Positions 42,981 to 49,918 of a stretch of DNA of 49,918 nucleotides are shown in pieces. The position numbers and the translations under genes were made by a program. Source of the DNA: Bisbaumannia pacifica (GTDB lineage Bacteria > Pseudomonadota > Gammaproteobacteria > Pseudomonadales > Halomonadaceae); the NCBI RefSeq assembly GCF_007989625.1, contig NZ_BJUK01000027.1, positions 1 through 49,918 of the forward strand, given 5' to 3'. Each line of letters begins with the position of its first letter. Within the stretch, counting starts at the first letter, position 1. The notes under the pieces were generated by a model. It did not search any database. It was not told the origin of the DNA and was given only the letters and a program-made list of their open reading frames with translations.

Positions 42981-43571
42981 TCACAGGCCGACCAGGGCGC
43001 CGGAGATGCCGGCAGCACGGGTCAGCGAGCCCACCACGATACCATCGATCAGGCTGATGGCGATGAAGGCCACGATGGGGGAGAGGTCGAGCATGCCCAG
43101 CGGCGGGATGACGCGGCGCAGCGGGGCCATGATCGGTTCCACCAGCTGCATCACCAGCAGGGCGCCGGGGTGGCTGGCGCTGGGGGCCACCCAGCTGAGG
43201 ATGATCATGGCGATCAGCGCGAAGAAGTAGATCTTGAGGATGGCGTTGGCGATGGCCGCCACGGCACCGATGGCCACGCCGACCAGCGGCGGCATGCCGA
43301 TACCGGCGATCTGCAGGATGGCGATGATGGCGATGACCTTGAGCACGAAGGCGGCACCGAGGGTGGCCAGGTCGAAGCGTCCCACCGGGCGTAGGAAGCC
43401 CTGGAAGAGGCCGATCACCGGCTGGGTGATCTTCACCACCGACTGGCTGATGGGGTTGTAGTAGTCGGCCCGGGACGCCTGCAGCAGGAAGCGCAGCATC
43501 ATCAGGAAGAGGTAGATATTGACCAGGGTGTTGACCAGCAGTAGGCCGGCGTTGCCCATTTGACTGCCCAT
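42981..43571 (-). CDS. yggT: YggT family membrane protein
   Basis: This 196-residue integral membrane protein has two YggT repeats, each with the pattern of a helix pair around NP(I)SQSVVKITQPVIG and APLRRVIPPLG. Family members are linked to cell division, osmotic balance or turgor, and none has a defined activity. It follows proC by 39 bp in the conserved yggS-proC-yggT order. Confidence 0.93.
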   Translation of the reverse strand: MGSQMGNAGLLLVNTLVNIYLFLMMLRFLLQASRADYYNPISQSVVKITQPVIGLFQGFLRPVGRFDLATLGAAFVLKVIAIIAILQIAGIGMPPLVGVAIGAVAAIANAILKIYFFALIAMIILSWVAPSASHPGALLVMQLVEPIMAPLRRVIPPLGMLDLSPIVAFIAISLIDGIVVGSLTRAAGISGALVGL

Positions 43572-43610
43572 GTGCGGGGCTCCTTATCGTGGCTGGATGC
43601 GGTGACGGCG

Positions 43611-44432
43611 TTACTGGCCGAGCTCCCGGGCCATCTCCCGGGCGCGGGCGGCACAGGCCTCGGTGGCCTCCTCGACGATGCGCCGCAACTCGGCGGCCTC
43701 GAAGCTGTGGATGGCGCGCTCGGTGGTGCCCCCCGGTGACATCACGTTCTGCTTGAGGGTGGCTGGGTCCTTGTCGCTCTGCTGGGCCATGCGCGCCGCG
43801 CCATAGGCGGTCTGCAGGGCCAGGCGACGGGCGCTGGCGGCGGGCAGGCCGAGACGCACGCCGGCGGCTTCCAGGGCCTCGAAGAACAGGAAGAAGTAGG
43901 CCGGGCCGCTGCCCGAGATGGCGGTGACCGCCTCCAGCAGGGACTCCTCGTCGACCCACTCCACCAGGCCCACCGCCTCCAGCAGGCCGGTCGCCAGCTG
44001 GCGCTGCGCGTCGCTGACCCGCGAGTTGGCGTAGAGGCCGGAGGCGCCGGCGCCCACCAGGGACGGGGTGTTGGGCATGCAGCGAATCACCGCCAGCTCA
44101 CCGCCCAGCCAGGTCTCCAGGGTGTCGGCGCCGAGGCCGGCGGCCACCGAGACGATCAGCGGCTTGCGGGCCTGGATGGCGTCACGCATCGCCGCGCAGA
44201 CGTCGCGCATGATCTGCGGCTTGACCGCCAGCACCACCACGTCGGCGTTGGCGACCGCCTTGGTGTTGTCGGTCTCGGTACGAATGCCGTAGCGCTGACG
44301 CAGCGGCGCCAGGTGCTCGTCGCTGGGCGAGGTGGCGGTGATGGCGGTGGCGGGGTAGCCGCCCTCGATCATGCCGCCGAAGATGGCGCTGGCCATGTTG
44401 CCGGCACCGATAAAGGTCACTTGGCTAGCCAT
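43611..44432 (-). CDS. proC: Pyrroline-5-carboxylate reductase
   Basis: ProC reduces pyrroline-5-carboxylate to proline with NAD(P)H. The 273-residue protein has the Rossmann motif FIGAGNMASAIFGGM and the signature SGSGPAYFFLFFEALEAAGVRLGLP near residue 165. The C-terminal QNVMSPGGTTERAI is typical. It works with ProB, encoded at 13233-14372 on the other strand. It lies between yggS and yggT. Confidence 0.97.
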   Translation of the reverse strand: MASQVTFIGAGNMASAIFGGMIEGGYPATAITATSPSDEHLAPLRQRYGIRTETDNTKAVANADVVVLAVKPQIMRDVCAAMRDAIQARKPLIVSVAAGLGADTLETWLGGELAVIRCMPNTPSLVGAGASGLYANSRVSDAQRQLATGLLEAVGLVEWVDEESLLEAVTAISGSGPAYFFLFFEALEAAGVRLGLPAASARRLALQTAYGAARMAQQSDKDPATLKQNVMSPGGTTERAIHSFEAAELRRIVEEATEACAARAREMARELGQ

Positions 44433-44471
44433 AGGGAATCGATTCCTCTGCGTGGGGCCCAGGGCATCTGC

Positions 44472-45185
44472 CTAGGCGCGGGGTGTCTTGGGGCGGGCGC
44501 CGAAGATCGCCGTGCCCAGGCGGACCCAGGTGGCCCCCTCGGCGACGGCGGCTTCCAGGTCGTCGCTCATGCCCATGGAGAGGGTGTCCAGGGGCGCCTG
44601 GGGAAAGCGCTGGCGCAGTTCCTCCAGGGCTTGGCGCAGTCGCGCATAGGGTTCGCGCTGGGCCTCGCGTCCCTCGGTGGGGGCGGGAATCGCCATCAGG
44701 CCGCGCAGGCGCAGCCTGGGCAGGGCCACGACCACTTCGGCCAGGGCCGGCAGGTCGTCGAGGGAGACCCCGGCCTTGGTGGTCTCGTCGCTGATATTGA
44801 CCTGCAGGCAGACATTCAGCGGCGGCAGGTGCGCCGGGCGCTGTTCGTCGAGGCGCCGTGCCAGTTTCTCCCGATCGAGGCTGTGCAGCCAGGCGAAGTG
44901 CTCGGCCACGGCGCGGCTCTTGTTGGATTGCAGGGGGCCGATGAAATGCCAGACGATCTCGGGCAGGTCGGCCAGGGTCTCCTGCTTTTCCAGGGCCTCC
45001 TGAAGGTAGTTCTCGCCGAAGTCGCGCTGGCCGAGTCGATAGGCCTCACGCACCATCAACGCAGGCTTGGTCTTGCTAACCGCCAGCAGCCGCGCCGCTG
45101 CGGGCTCGCGGCCGGCCTGGGCCAGGGCCTCGGCCAGGCGGCGATTGGCGGCTGCCAACGTCTCGAAAAGCGCAACCTCTGTCAT
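44472..45185 (-). CDS. yggS: Pyridoxal-phosphate homeostasis protein (YggS/PLPBP)
   Basis: This 237-residue alanine-racemase-fold protein binds PLP (AVSKTKPAL, lysine in the VSKTK motif) and keeps PLP and amino-acid levels balanced. The motifs FGENYLQEA, WHFIGPLQSNKSR and LSMGMSDDLEAA are characteristic. I chose the ATG at 45185; a longer frame to 45290 reaches into the divergent pilT gene. The gap to pilT is 48 bp, with no strong promoter that I can name. Confidence 0.95.
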   Translation of the reverse strand: MTEVALFETLAAANRRLAEALAQAGREPAAARLLAVSKTKPALMVREAYRLGQRDFGENYLQEALEKQETLADLPEIVWHFIGPLQSNKSRAVAEHFAWLHSLDREKLARRLDEQRPAHLPPLNVCLQVNISDETTKAGVSLDDLPALAEVVVALPRLRLRGLMAIPAPTEGREAQREPYARLRQALEELRQRFPQAPLDTLSMGMSDDLEAAVAEGATWVRLGTAIFGARPKTPRA

Positions 45186-45233
45186 ACTGATACACGTCCT
45201 TACAATTAGGCGCAGGGATACAGGGGGAACCGC

Positions 45234-46268
45234 ATGGATATTACCGAACTGCTGGCATTCTCGGCAAAGCAGAACGCCTCGGATCTGCATCTATCGGCGG
45301 GGCTGCCGCCGATGATCCGGGTGGATGGCGACATTCGGCGACTCAATGTGCCGGCCATGGATGATCGCGAGGTGCGCAAGCTGGTCTACGATATCCTCAA
45401 TGACCGACAGCGTCGCGACTTCGAGGAGCACCTGGAGACCGACTTCTCCTTCGAGGTGCCGGGGGTGGCGCGCTTCCGTGTCAATGTCTTCAATCACGGC
45501 CGTGGCATCGGCGGTGCCTTCCGCACCATCCCCGCCGAGATCATGACCATGGAGGACCTGGGGCTGGGCGAGGTCTTTCGCCGGATGGCGCTGATGCCGC
45601 GTGGCCTGGTACTGGTGACCGGGCCCACCGGTTCGGGCAAGAGCACCACCCTGGCGGCGCTGATCGACTACATCAACGAGATCCGCTACGACCATATCCT
45701 GACCATCGAGGATCCGGTGGAATTCGTCCACCGCAGCAAACGCTGCCTGATCAACCAGCGCGAACTGCATCGTGATACCCATGGCTTCGCCCCGGCGCTG
45801 CGCAGCGCCCTGCGCGAGGATCCCGATGTCATCCTGGTGGGGGAGATGCGCGACCTGGAGACCATTCGCCTGGCGCTGACCGCGGCGGAAACCGGTCATC
45901 TGGTGTTCGCCACCCTGCACACCACCTCGGCGGCCAAGACCATCGACCGGATCATCGATGTCTTCCCGGGAGACGAGAAGACCATGGTGCGCTCCATGCT
46001 CTCCGAGTCCCTGCAGGGGGTCATCTCCCAGACGCTGCTCAAGCGCATCGGCGGAGGCCGGGTGGCCGCCCACGAGATCCTGGTGGCCACGGCGGCGGTG
46101 CGCAACCTGATTCGCGAGGACAAGGTGGCGCAGCTCTATTCGGCGATCCAGACCGGCGGCAACCTGGGCATGCAGACCCTGGACGCGGCCCTGGCGCGCC
46201 TGGTCAGCGATGGCGTGGTCTCCCGGGACGAGGCCCAGGCCAAGGCCAAGGCGATCCTGCCGACCTGA
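45234..46268 (+). CDS. pilT: Type IV pilus retraction ATPase PilT
   Basis: PilT depolymerises pili and drives twitching motility, DNA uptake and adhesion. The 344-residue ATPase has Walker A GPTGSGKSTT from about residue 130, the Asp/His boxes (TIEDPVEFVH; ALREDPDVILVGEMRD), GHLVFATLHTTSA, and the retraction-specific VRNLIRED motif near 285. Together with pilU it partners the minor pilins encoded at 22827-25874, although the major pilin and assembly genes are not in the window. Confidence 0.97.
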   Translation: MDITELLAFSAKQNASDLHLSAGLPPMIRVDGDIRRLNVPAMDDREVRKLVYDILNDRQRRDFEEHLETDFSFEVPGVARFRVNVFNHGRGIGGAFRTIPAEIMTMEDLGLGEVFRRMALMPRGLVLVTGPTGSGKSTTLAALIDYINEIRYDHILTIEDPVEFVHRSKRCLINQRELHRDTHGFAPALRSALREDPDVILVGEMRDLETIRLALTAAETGHLVFATLHTTSAAKTIDRIIDVFPGDEKTMVRSMLSESLQGVISQTLLKRIGGGRVAAHEILVATAAVRNLIREDKVAQLYSAIQTGGNLGMQTLDAALARLVSDGVVSRDEAQAKAKAILPT

Positions 46269-46310
46269 GTCGGCGGCCCCCACCACCACAAGACGAGCGA
46301 GGGATAACCC

Positions 46311-47453
46311 ATGACCGTGAACGAGTGGCTGGAGCAGTTGTTGCAGATCATGGTGGATAAGGAAGCCTCGGACCTGCTGATCTCGGTGAAGGCGCCCCCC
46401 ACCCTGAAGATCGCCGGCAAGCTGACCCCCATGGGAGACCAGGGGCTGAGCCAGGCCCAGGTGACCGAGCTGGTGCAGGCGGCGGTGCCGGAGAATCAGC
46501 GGGCGCGCTTCGCCGCCGAGCACGAGGCCAACTTCGCCCTGAGCCTGCCGGGCAAGGGGCGCTTCCGGGTCAGCGCCTTCCAGCAGCGCAACCAGCCGGC
46601 CATGGTGCTGCGGCGTATCGCCTTCGATATTCCCCACCTGGAGGAACTCTACCTGCCGCCGGCCCTGGGCGAACTGGCCGAGATCAAGCGCGGCCTGGTG
46701 TTCGTGGTGGGCGGTACCGGCACCGGCAAGTCGACCACCCTGGCGGCGATGATTCAGCAGCGCAACGAGACCCTGGGGGGGCATATCATCAGCATCGAGG
46801 ACCCCATCGAGTATGTGCACCCCCACAAGAAGGCGATCATCAACCAGCGTGAGGTGGGCATCGACACCGAGTCCTTCGAGGTGGCGCTGAAGAACACCCT
46901 GCGTCAGGCCCCGGATGTGATCCTGATCGGCGAGGTGCGTACCCGGGAGACCATGGAGCACGCCCTGACCTTCGCCGAGACCGGCCACCTCTGCCTGGCC
47001 ACCCTGCACGCCAATAATGCCAACCAGGCCCTGGACCGCATCATCAACTTCTTCCCCTCCGAGCGTCATGATCAGGTATGGCTGGACCTCTCCCTCAACC
47101 TGCGCGCCATCGTCGCCCAGCAGCTGTTGCCCACACCCCAGGGAGAGCGCCGCGCGGCCATCGAGATCATGCTGCGTTCGCCCTTGATCAGCGATCTGAT
47201 CCGCAAGGGCGAGGTGAGCGAGATCAAGAACGTCATGGCGCGCTCCCGGGACCTGGGCATGCAGACCTTCGATCAGGCCCTCTATGACCTCTACCGGGCG
47301 GGGGTGGTCAGCGAGGACGTGGCCCTGGTGCATGCCGATTCGGCCAACGACCTGCGCATGATGATCAAGTTCGGCGATCCCAACAGCGAGGTGGTGGATC
47401 AGGCCAGGAGCGGCAGCGAGCGCTTTAGCCTGCGCTCGGGGGATGATTTCTAG
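46311..47453 (+). CDS. pilU: PilT-dependent retraction ATPase PilU
   Basis: This 380-residue PilT paralogue helps PilT in forceful retraction. It has Walker A GGTGTGKSTT (about 134), ISIEDPIEYVHPHKK, LRQAPDVILIGEVRTRETMEHAL and TLHANNANQALDRI. The C-terminal tail after about 345 (NDLRMMIKFG...RFSLRSGDDF) is typical of PilU. It follows pilT by 42 bp. Confidence 0.96.
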   Translation: MTVNEWLEQLLQIMVDKEASDLLISVKAPPTLKIAGKLTPMGDQGLSQAQVTELVQAAVPENQRARFAAEHEANFALSLPGKGRFRVSAFQQRNQPAMVLRRIAFDIPHLEELYLPPALGELAEIKRGLVFVVGGTGTGKSTTLAAMIQQRNETLGGHIISIEDPIEYVHPHKKAIINQREVGIDTESFEVALKNTLRQAPDVILIGEVRTRETMEHALTFAETGHLCLATLHANNANQALDRIINFFPSERHDQVWLDLSLNLRAIVAQQLLPTPQGERRAAIEIMLRSPLISDLIRKGEVSEIKNVMARSRDLGMQTFDQALYDLYRAGVVSEDVALVHADSANDLRMMIKFGDPNSEVVDQARSGSERFSLRSGDDF

Positions 47454-47465
47454 CTGGGGCCGGGC

Positions 47466-48593
47466 TCAGGGGGCATAGACCCCCCCCAGGACCCGGGGGC
47501 CTCGGGCGCCGGTCACCGAGGGCAAGTTGCCGGGCAGCCCGCTCAGGCGGCGATGGGCCAGCCAGGCGAAGGCGCCCGCCTCCAGCCAGTCGGCGGGCCA
47601 GCCCAGTTCGGCGCAGGGCGTCAGCGTCAGTGTCGGGAGCCGGGCCTGGAGGCGGTCGAGCAGGTAAGGGTTATGGGCGCCGCCCCCGCAGGGCAGCAAC
47701 CGGGCGGGGGCGGCCTCGGGCAATCGCTCGCCGAGTTGCTCGACGGCCAGGGCCACGCTGGCGGCGGTCAGCTCCGCCAGGGTGGTTTGCACGTCGCGAG
47801 GCGACTCGCCGTCATCCAGGTGGCGTTCCAGCCAGGTCAGGTGGAAGTATTCGCGCCCGGTGCTCTTGGGCGGCGGGCGTCGGAAGTAATCATCGGCCAG
47901 CAGGCGAGCCAGCAGGGTCGCGTCGACCCGACCACCGGCGGCCCAGGCGCCATCGGCGTCGAAGCGTCCGCCCTGGTGGCGCTGATACCAGCCATCCAGC
48001 AGGGCATTGGCGGGGCCGCTATCGAAGCCCAGCACGTCGGCGGGGTGATCGAACGGCGGCAGCAGGGTCAGGTTGGCATAGCCGCCCAGGTTGAGCACCA
48101 GGCGCCACTCTTCGGGGTGACGAAACAGCGCCTGGTGGAAGGCCGGCGCCAGGGGGGCGGCCTGGCCGCCGGCCGCCAGGTCGCGGCGGCGAAAGTCGGC
48201 CACCACCTCGAGGCCGGTCAACTCCGCCAGCCGGCTGGGGTTGTCCAGTTGCAGGGTATAGGGGGCGCCGCCGGCGTGGCCCTCGGGGGCATGTTCGAGG
48301 GTCTGGCCGTGGCTGCCGATGGCGACGACGTCGGCGGCGGCGGTGCCGCTGGCCTCGAGCAACTCGTGGACCGCCCGGGCCTGTAACCGGCAGAAGGCCT
48401 CCTCCGCCTCGGCCAGCTCGCGAAAGCTCGCGCCCTCGGCATGGCAGAGTCGCAGCAGCAGGTCGCGCAGGGCCTCGGGCATCGCCACCGCCCGGGTCGC
48501 CAGCAGGCGTGGTGTCGGGGTGCCGCAGTCCACCAGGGCGGCATCGATGGCGTCCAGGCTGGTGCCGGACATCAGGCCGATATATAGCGACAT
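47466..48593 (-). CDS. anmK: Anhydro-N-acetylmuramic acid kinase
   Basis: AnmK phosphorylates and opens 1,6-anhydro-MurNAc in peptidoglycan recycling. The 375-residue protein has GLMSGTSLDAIDAALVD at its start, IGSHGQT (ASKHA phosphate loop), DFRRRDLAAGGQAAPLAPAFH and LPCGGGAHNPYL. I chose the ATG at 48593; an upstream in-frame start (48632) has no support. It is convergent with pilU (12-bp gap) and divergent from tyrS. Confidence 0.95.
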   Translation of the reverse strand: MSLYIGLMSGTSLDAIDAALVDCGTPTPRLLATRAVAMPEALRDLLLRLCHAEGASFRELAEAEEAFCRLQARAVHELLEASGTAAADVVAIGSHGQTLEHAPEGHAGGAPYTLQLDNPSRLAELTGLEVVADFRRRDLAAGGQAAPLAPAFHQALFRHPEEWRLVLNLGGYANLTLLPPFDHPADVLGFDSGPANALLDGWYQRHQGGRFDADGAWAAGGRVDATLLARLLADDYFRRPPPKSTGREYFHLTWLERHLDDGESPRDVQTTLAELTAASVALAVEQLGERLPEAAPARLLPCGGGAHNPYLLDRLQARLPTLTLTPCAELGWPADWLEAGAFAWLAHRRLSGLPGNLPSVTGARGPRVLGGVYAP

Positions 48594-48636
48594 CGTGACG
48601 ACTCCTCGCAGGCTCTCAACGGTACTGGGCAAGACA

Positions 48637-48645
48637 TGCTAACAT
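48637..48645 (+). promoter_or_regulatory. Possible extended -10 for tyrS
   Basis: TGCTAACAT lies about 60 bp before tyrS. No good -35 is visible. It resembles the extended -10 boxes before rpsT and ispH. Confidence 0.35.
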
Positions 48646-48705
48646 CCCGTCCCATTCGTCAAGCTGTTTTGCCGTCAACACCGCTTTCTGTGGAGTAAGG
48701 GTACG

Positions 48706-49902
48706 ATGACCGATGTCGAGAGCGCGCTGGCGCTGTTGAAGCGCGGTACCAATGAGATTCTTCTGGAGGACGAGCTGAAGAAGAAGCTCGCCTCGGGGCG
48801 CAAGCTGCGTATCAAGGCAGGCTTCGATCCCACGGCCCCGGACCTGCACCTGGGACATAGCGTGCTGCTCACCAAGATGCGCCAGTTCCAGGACCTGGGA
48901 CATCAGATCATCTTCCTGATCGGCGACTTCACCGGACGCATCGGCGATCCCACCGGCAAGAACGTCACCCGCAAGCCGCTCACCGAAGAAGAGGTCATCG
49001 CCAACGCCCAGACCTATAAGGAGCAGGTGTTCAAGATCCTCGATCCCGAGAAGACCGAGGTGCGCTTCAACTCCGAGTGGTTCAGCGAGCTCAACGCCGC
49101 CCGGATGATCGAGCTGGCGGCCCAGAGCACCGTGGCGCGGATGCTCGAGCGTGACGACTTCGAGAAGCGTTACAAGGCCGGCCAGTCGATCTCCATCCAC
49201 GAGTTCCTCTATCCGCTGGTGCAGGGCTACGACTCCGTGGCCCTGGAGGCGGATATCGAGATGGGTGGCACCGATCAGAAGTTCAACCTGCTGATGGGCC
49301 GCGAGGTACAGAAGCATTACGGCATGGAGCCCCAGGTGGTGATTACCATGCCGCTGCTCGAGGGCCTGGACGGCGTGCAGAAAATGTCCAAGTCGCTGGG
49401 CAACTACGTGGGCGTCGACGATGCCCCCGGGGTGATGTTCAACAAGCTGGTCTCCATGCCCGACAGCCTGATCTGGCGTTACTTCGAGCTGCTCTCCCTG
49501 AAGAGCAACGAGGAACTGGAGGCGCTCAAGCGCGACATGGATACCGGGGCCAACCCCCGTGACATCAAGATGGTACTGGCTCGGGAACTGATCGCCCGCT
49601 ATCACGGCGAAGAGGCAGCGGCCAATGCCCATAAGTCCGCCGGCAACCAGCTGGCCGAGGGCGAGCTGCCGGAAGACCTGCCCGAAGTGAGCGTCGATTT
49701 CGACGGTGCTCAGGCGCCGATTGCTGCGGTGCTCAATCGCTCCGGGCTGGCCAATAATAGTGCCCAGGCCAAGGACATGCTGGGTAACGGTCGGGTCAAG
49801 GTGGATGGCGAAGTGGTGGCTCGTGACCATATGCTCAAGAGCGGTAAGAGCTACGTGATCCAGGCCGGCAAGAAGCGCTATGCCCGAGTCACTGTCGCCT
49901 GA
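48706..49902 (+). CDS. tyrS: Tyrosyl-tRNA synthetase (TyrZ-type)
   Basis: This 398-residue class I synthetase charges tRNA-Tyr. The HIGH motif is HLGH in [10 protein letters not shown], and the KMSKS loop is present exactly ([12 protein letters not shown]). A C-terminal S4 RNA-binding domain ([24 protein letters not shown]) completes it. The [15 protein letters not shown] form and the GRIGDPTGK motif are of the TyrZ branch found in Pseudomonas, distinct from E. coli TyrS. It ends 16 bp before the window edge; nothing is visible after it. Confidence 0.97.
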   Translation: MTDVESALALLKRGTNEILLEDELKKKLASGRKLRIKAGFDPTAPDLHLGHSVLLTKMRQFQDLGHQIIFLIGDFTGRIGDPTGKNVTRKPLTEEEVIANAQTYKEQVFKILDPEKTEVRFNSEWFSELNAARMIELAAQSTVARMLERDDFEKRYKAGQSISIHEFLYPLVQGYDSVALEADIEMGGTDQKFNLLMGREVQKHYGMEPQVVITMPLLEGLDGVQKMSKSLGNYVGVDDAPGVMFNKLVSMPDSLIWRYFELLSLKSNEELEALKRDMDTGANPRDIKMVLARELIARYHGEEAAANAHKSAGNQLAEGELPEDLPEVSVDFDGAQAPIAAVLNRSGLANNSAQAKDMLGNGRVKVDGEVVARDHMLKSGKSYVIQAGKKRYARVTVA

Positions 49903-49918
49903 GACACCGGACTCGGTA

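Overview
The window is a stretch of chromosome from a high-GC gammaproteobacterium. Its gene order closely follows Pseudomonas blocks (ispB-rplU-rpmA-obg-proB-rpsT-murJ-ribF-ileS-lspA-fkpB-ispH-pilins; pcnB-folK-panB; dksA-gluQ-cbrX-cbrA-cbrB-crcZ; pilT/pilU-yggS-proC-yggT-metX-metW). The protein sequences and context look most like Halomonas or a close relative; that assignment is from recall of family sequences, not a database search.

Layout. 1-2315: a minus-strand set of overlapping genes (FAD oxidoreductase, short CbiX, MerR regulator) that diverges from a TIGR01777 epimerase gene across a dyad operator. 3400-6333: rapA. 6412-6671: a repeat block with a perfect 95-bp tandem duplication. 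6657-9754: an Lgt/thioredoxin fusion, a small membrane protein, a phospholipase-D-type lipoprotein and a VOC-like protein. 9921-9997: tRNA-Pro(CGG). 10088-22681: a housekeeping block for quinone side chain, ribosomal proteins L21, L27 and S20, Obg, proline, MurJ, flavins, IleRS, lipoprotein signal peptidase and IspH. 22827-25874: a type IV minor-pilin operon whose composition turns strikingly AT-rich and which lacks pilY1. 25939-29299: thiolase and panBCD. 29449-31345: folK and pcnB. 31435-38144: a carbon-regulation locus (crcZ-like RNA, cbrB, cbrA, cbrX, gluQ, dksA). 38383-40334: aminotransferase and sfsA. 40350-47453: Rieske protein, DUF4426, metWX, yggT, proC, yggS, pilT, pilU. 47466-49902: anmK and tyrS.

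The main discovery candidate is the 860-bp gap between pcnB and cbrB. It encodes no credible protein. On the minus strand it has a near-consensus sigma-54 promoter, followed by about 526 nt carrying eight A-rich AAnAAnAA-type (CA) motifs, six of them displayed in hairpin loops or enclosed by paired arms, and then an intrinsic terminator. It sits directly downstream of the CbrA/CbrB two-component genes. This is the expected position and anatomy of CrcZ, the RNA that sequesters the Hfq/Crc catabolite-repression complex in Pseudomonas. A 59-codon cbrX gene, shorter than usual ORF cut-offs, lies just upstream of cbrA.

The parts connect functionally. CbrA (a transporter-like sensor kinase) and CbrB (a sigma-54 activator) would drive the crcZ RNA to relieve catabolite repression. 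pilE/fimT/pilV/pilW/pilX would prime a type IV pilus whose retraction motors PilT and PilU are encoded further along. panBCD supply pantothenate for CoA, and the thiolase uses acetyl-CoA.
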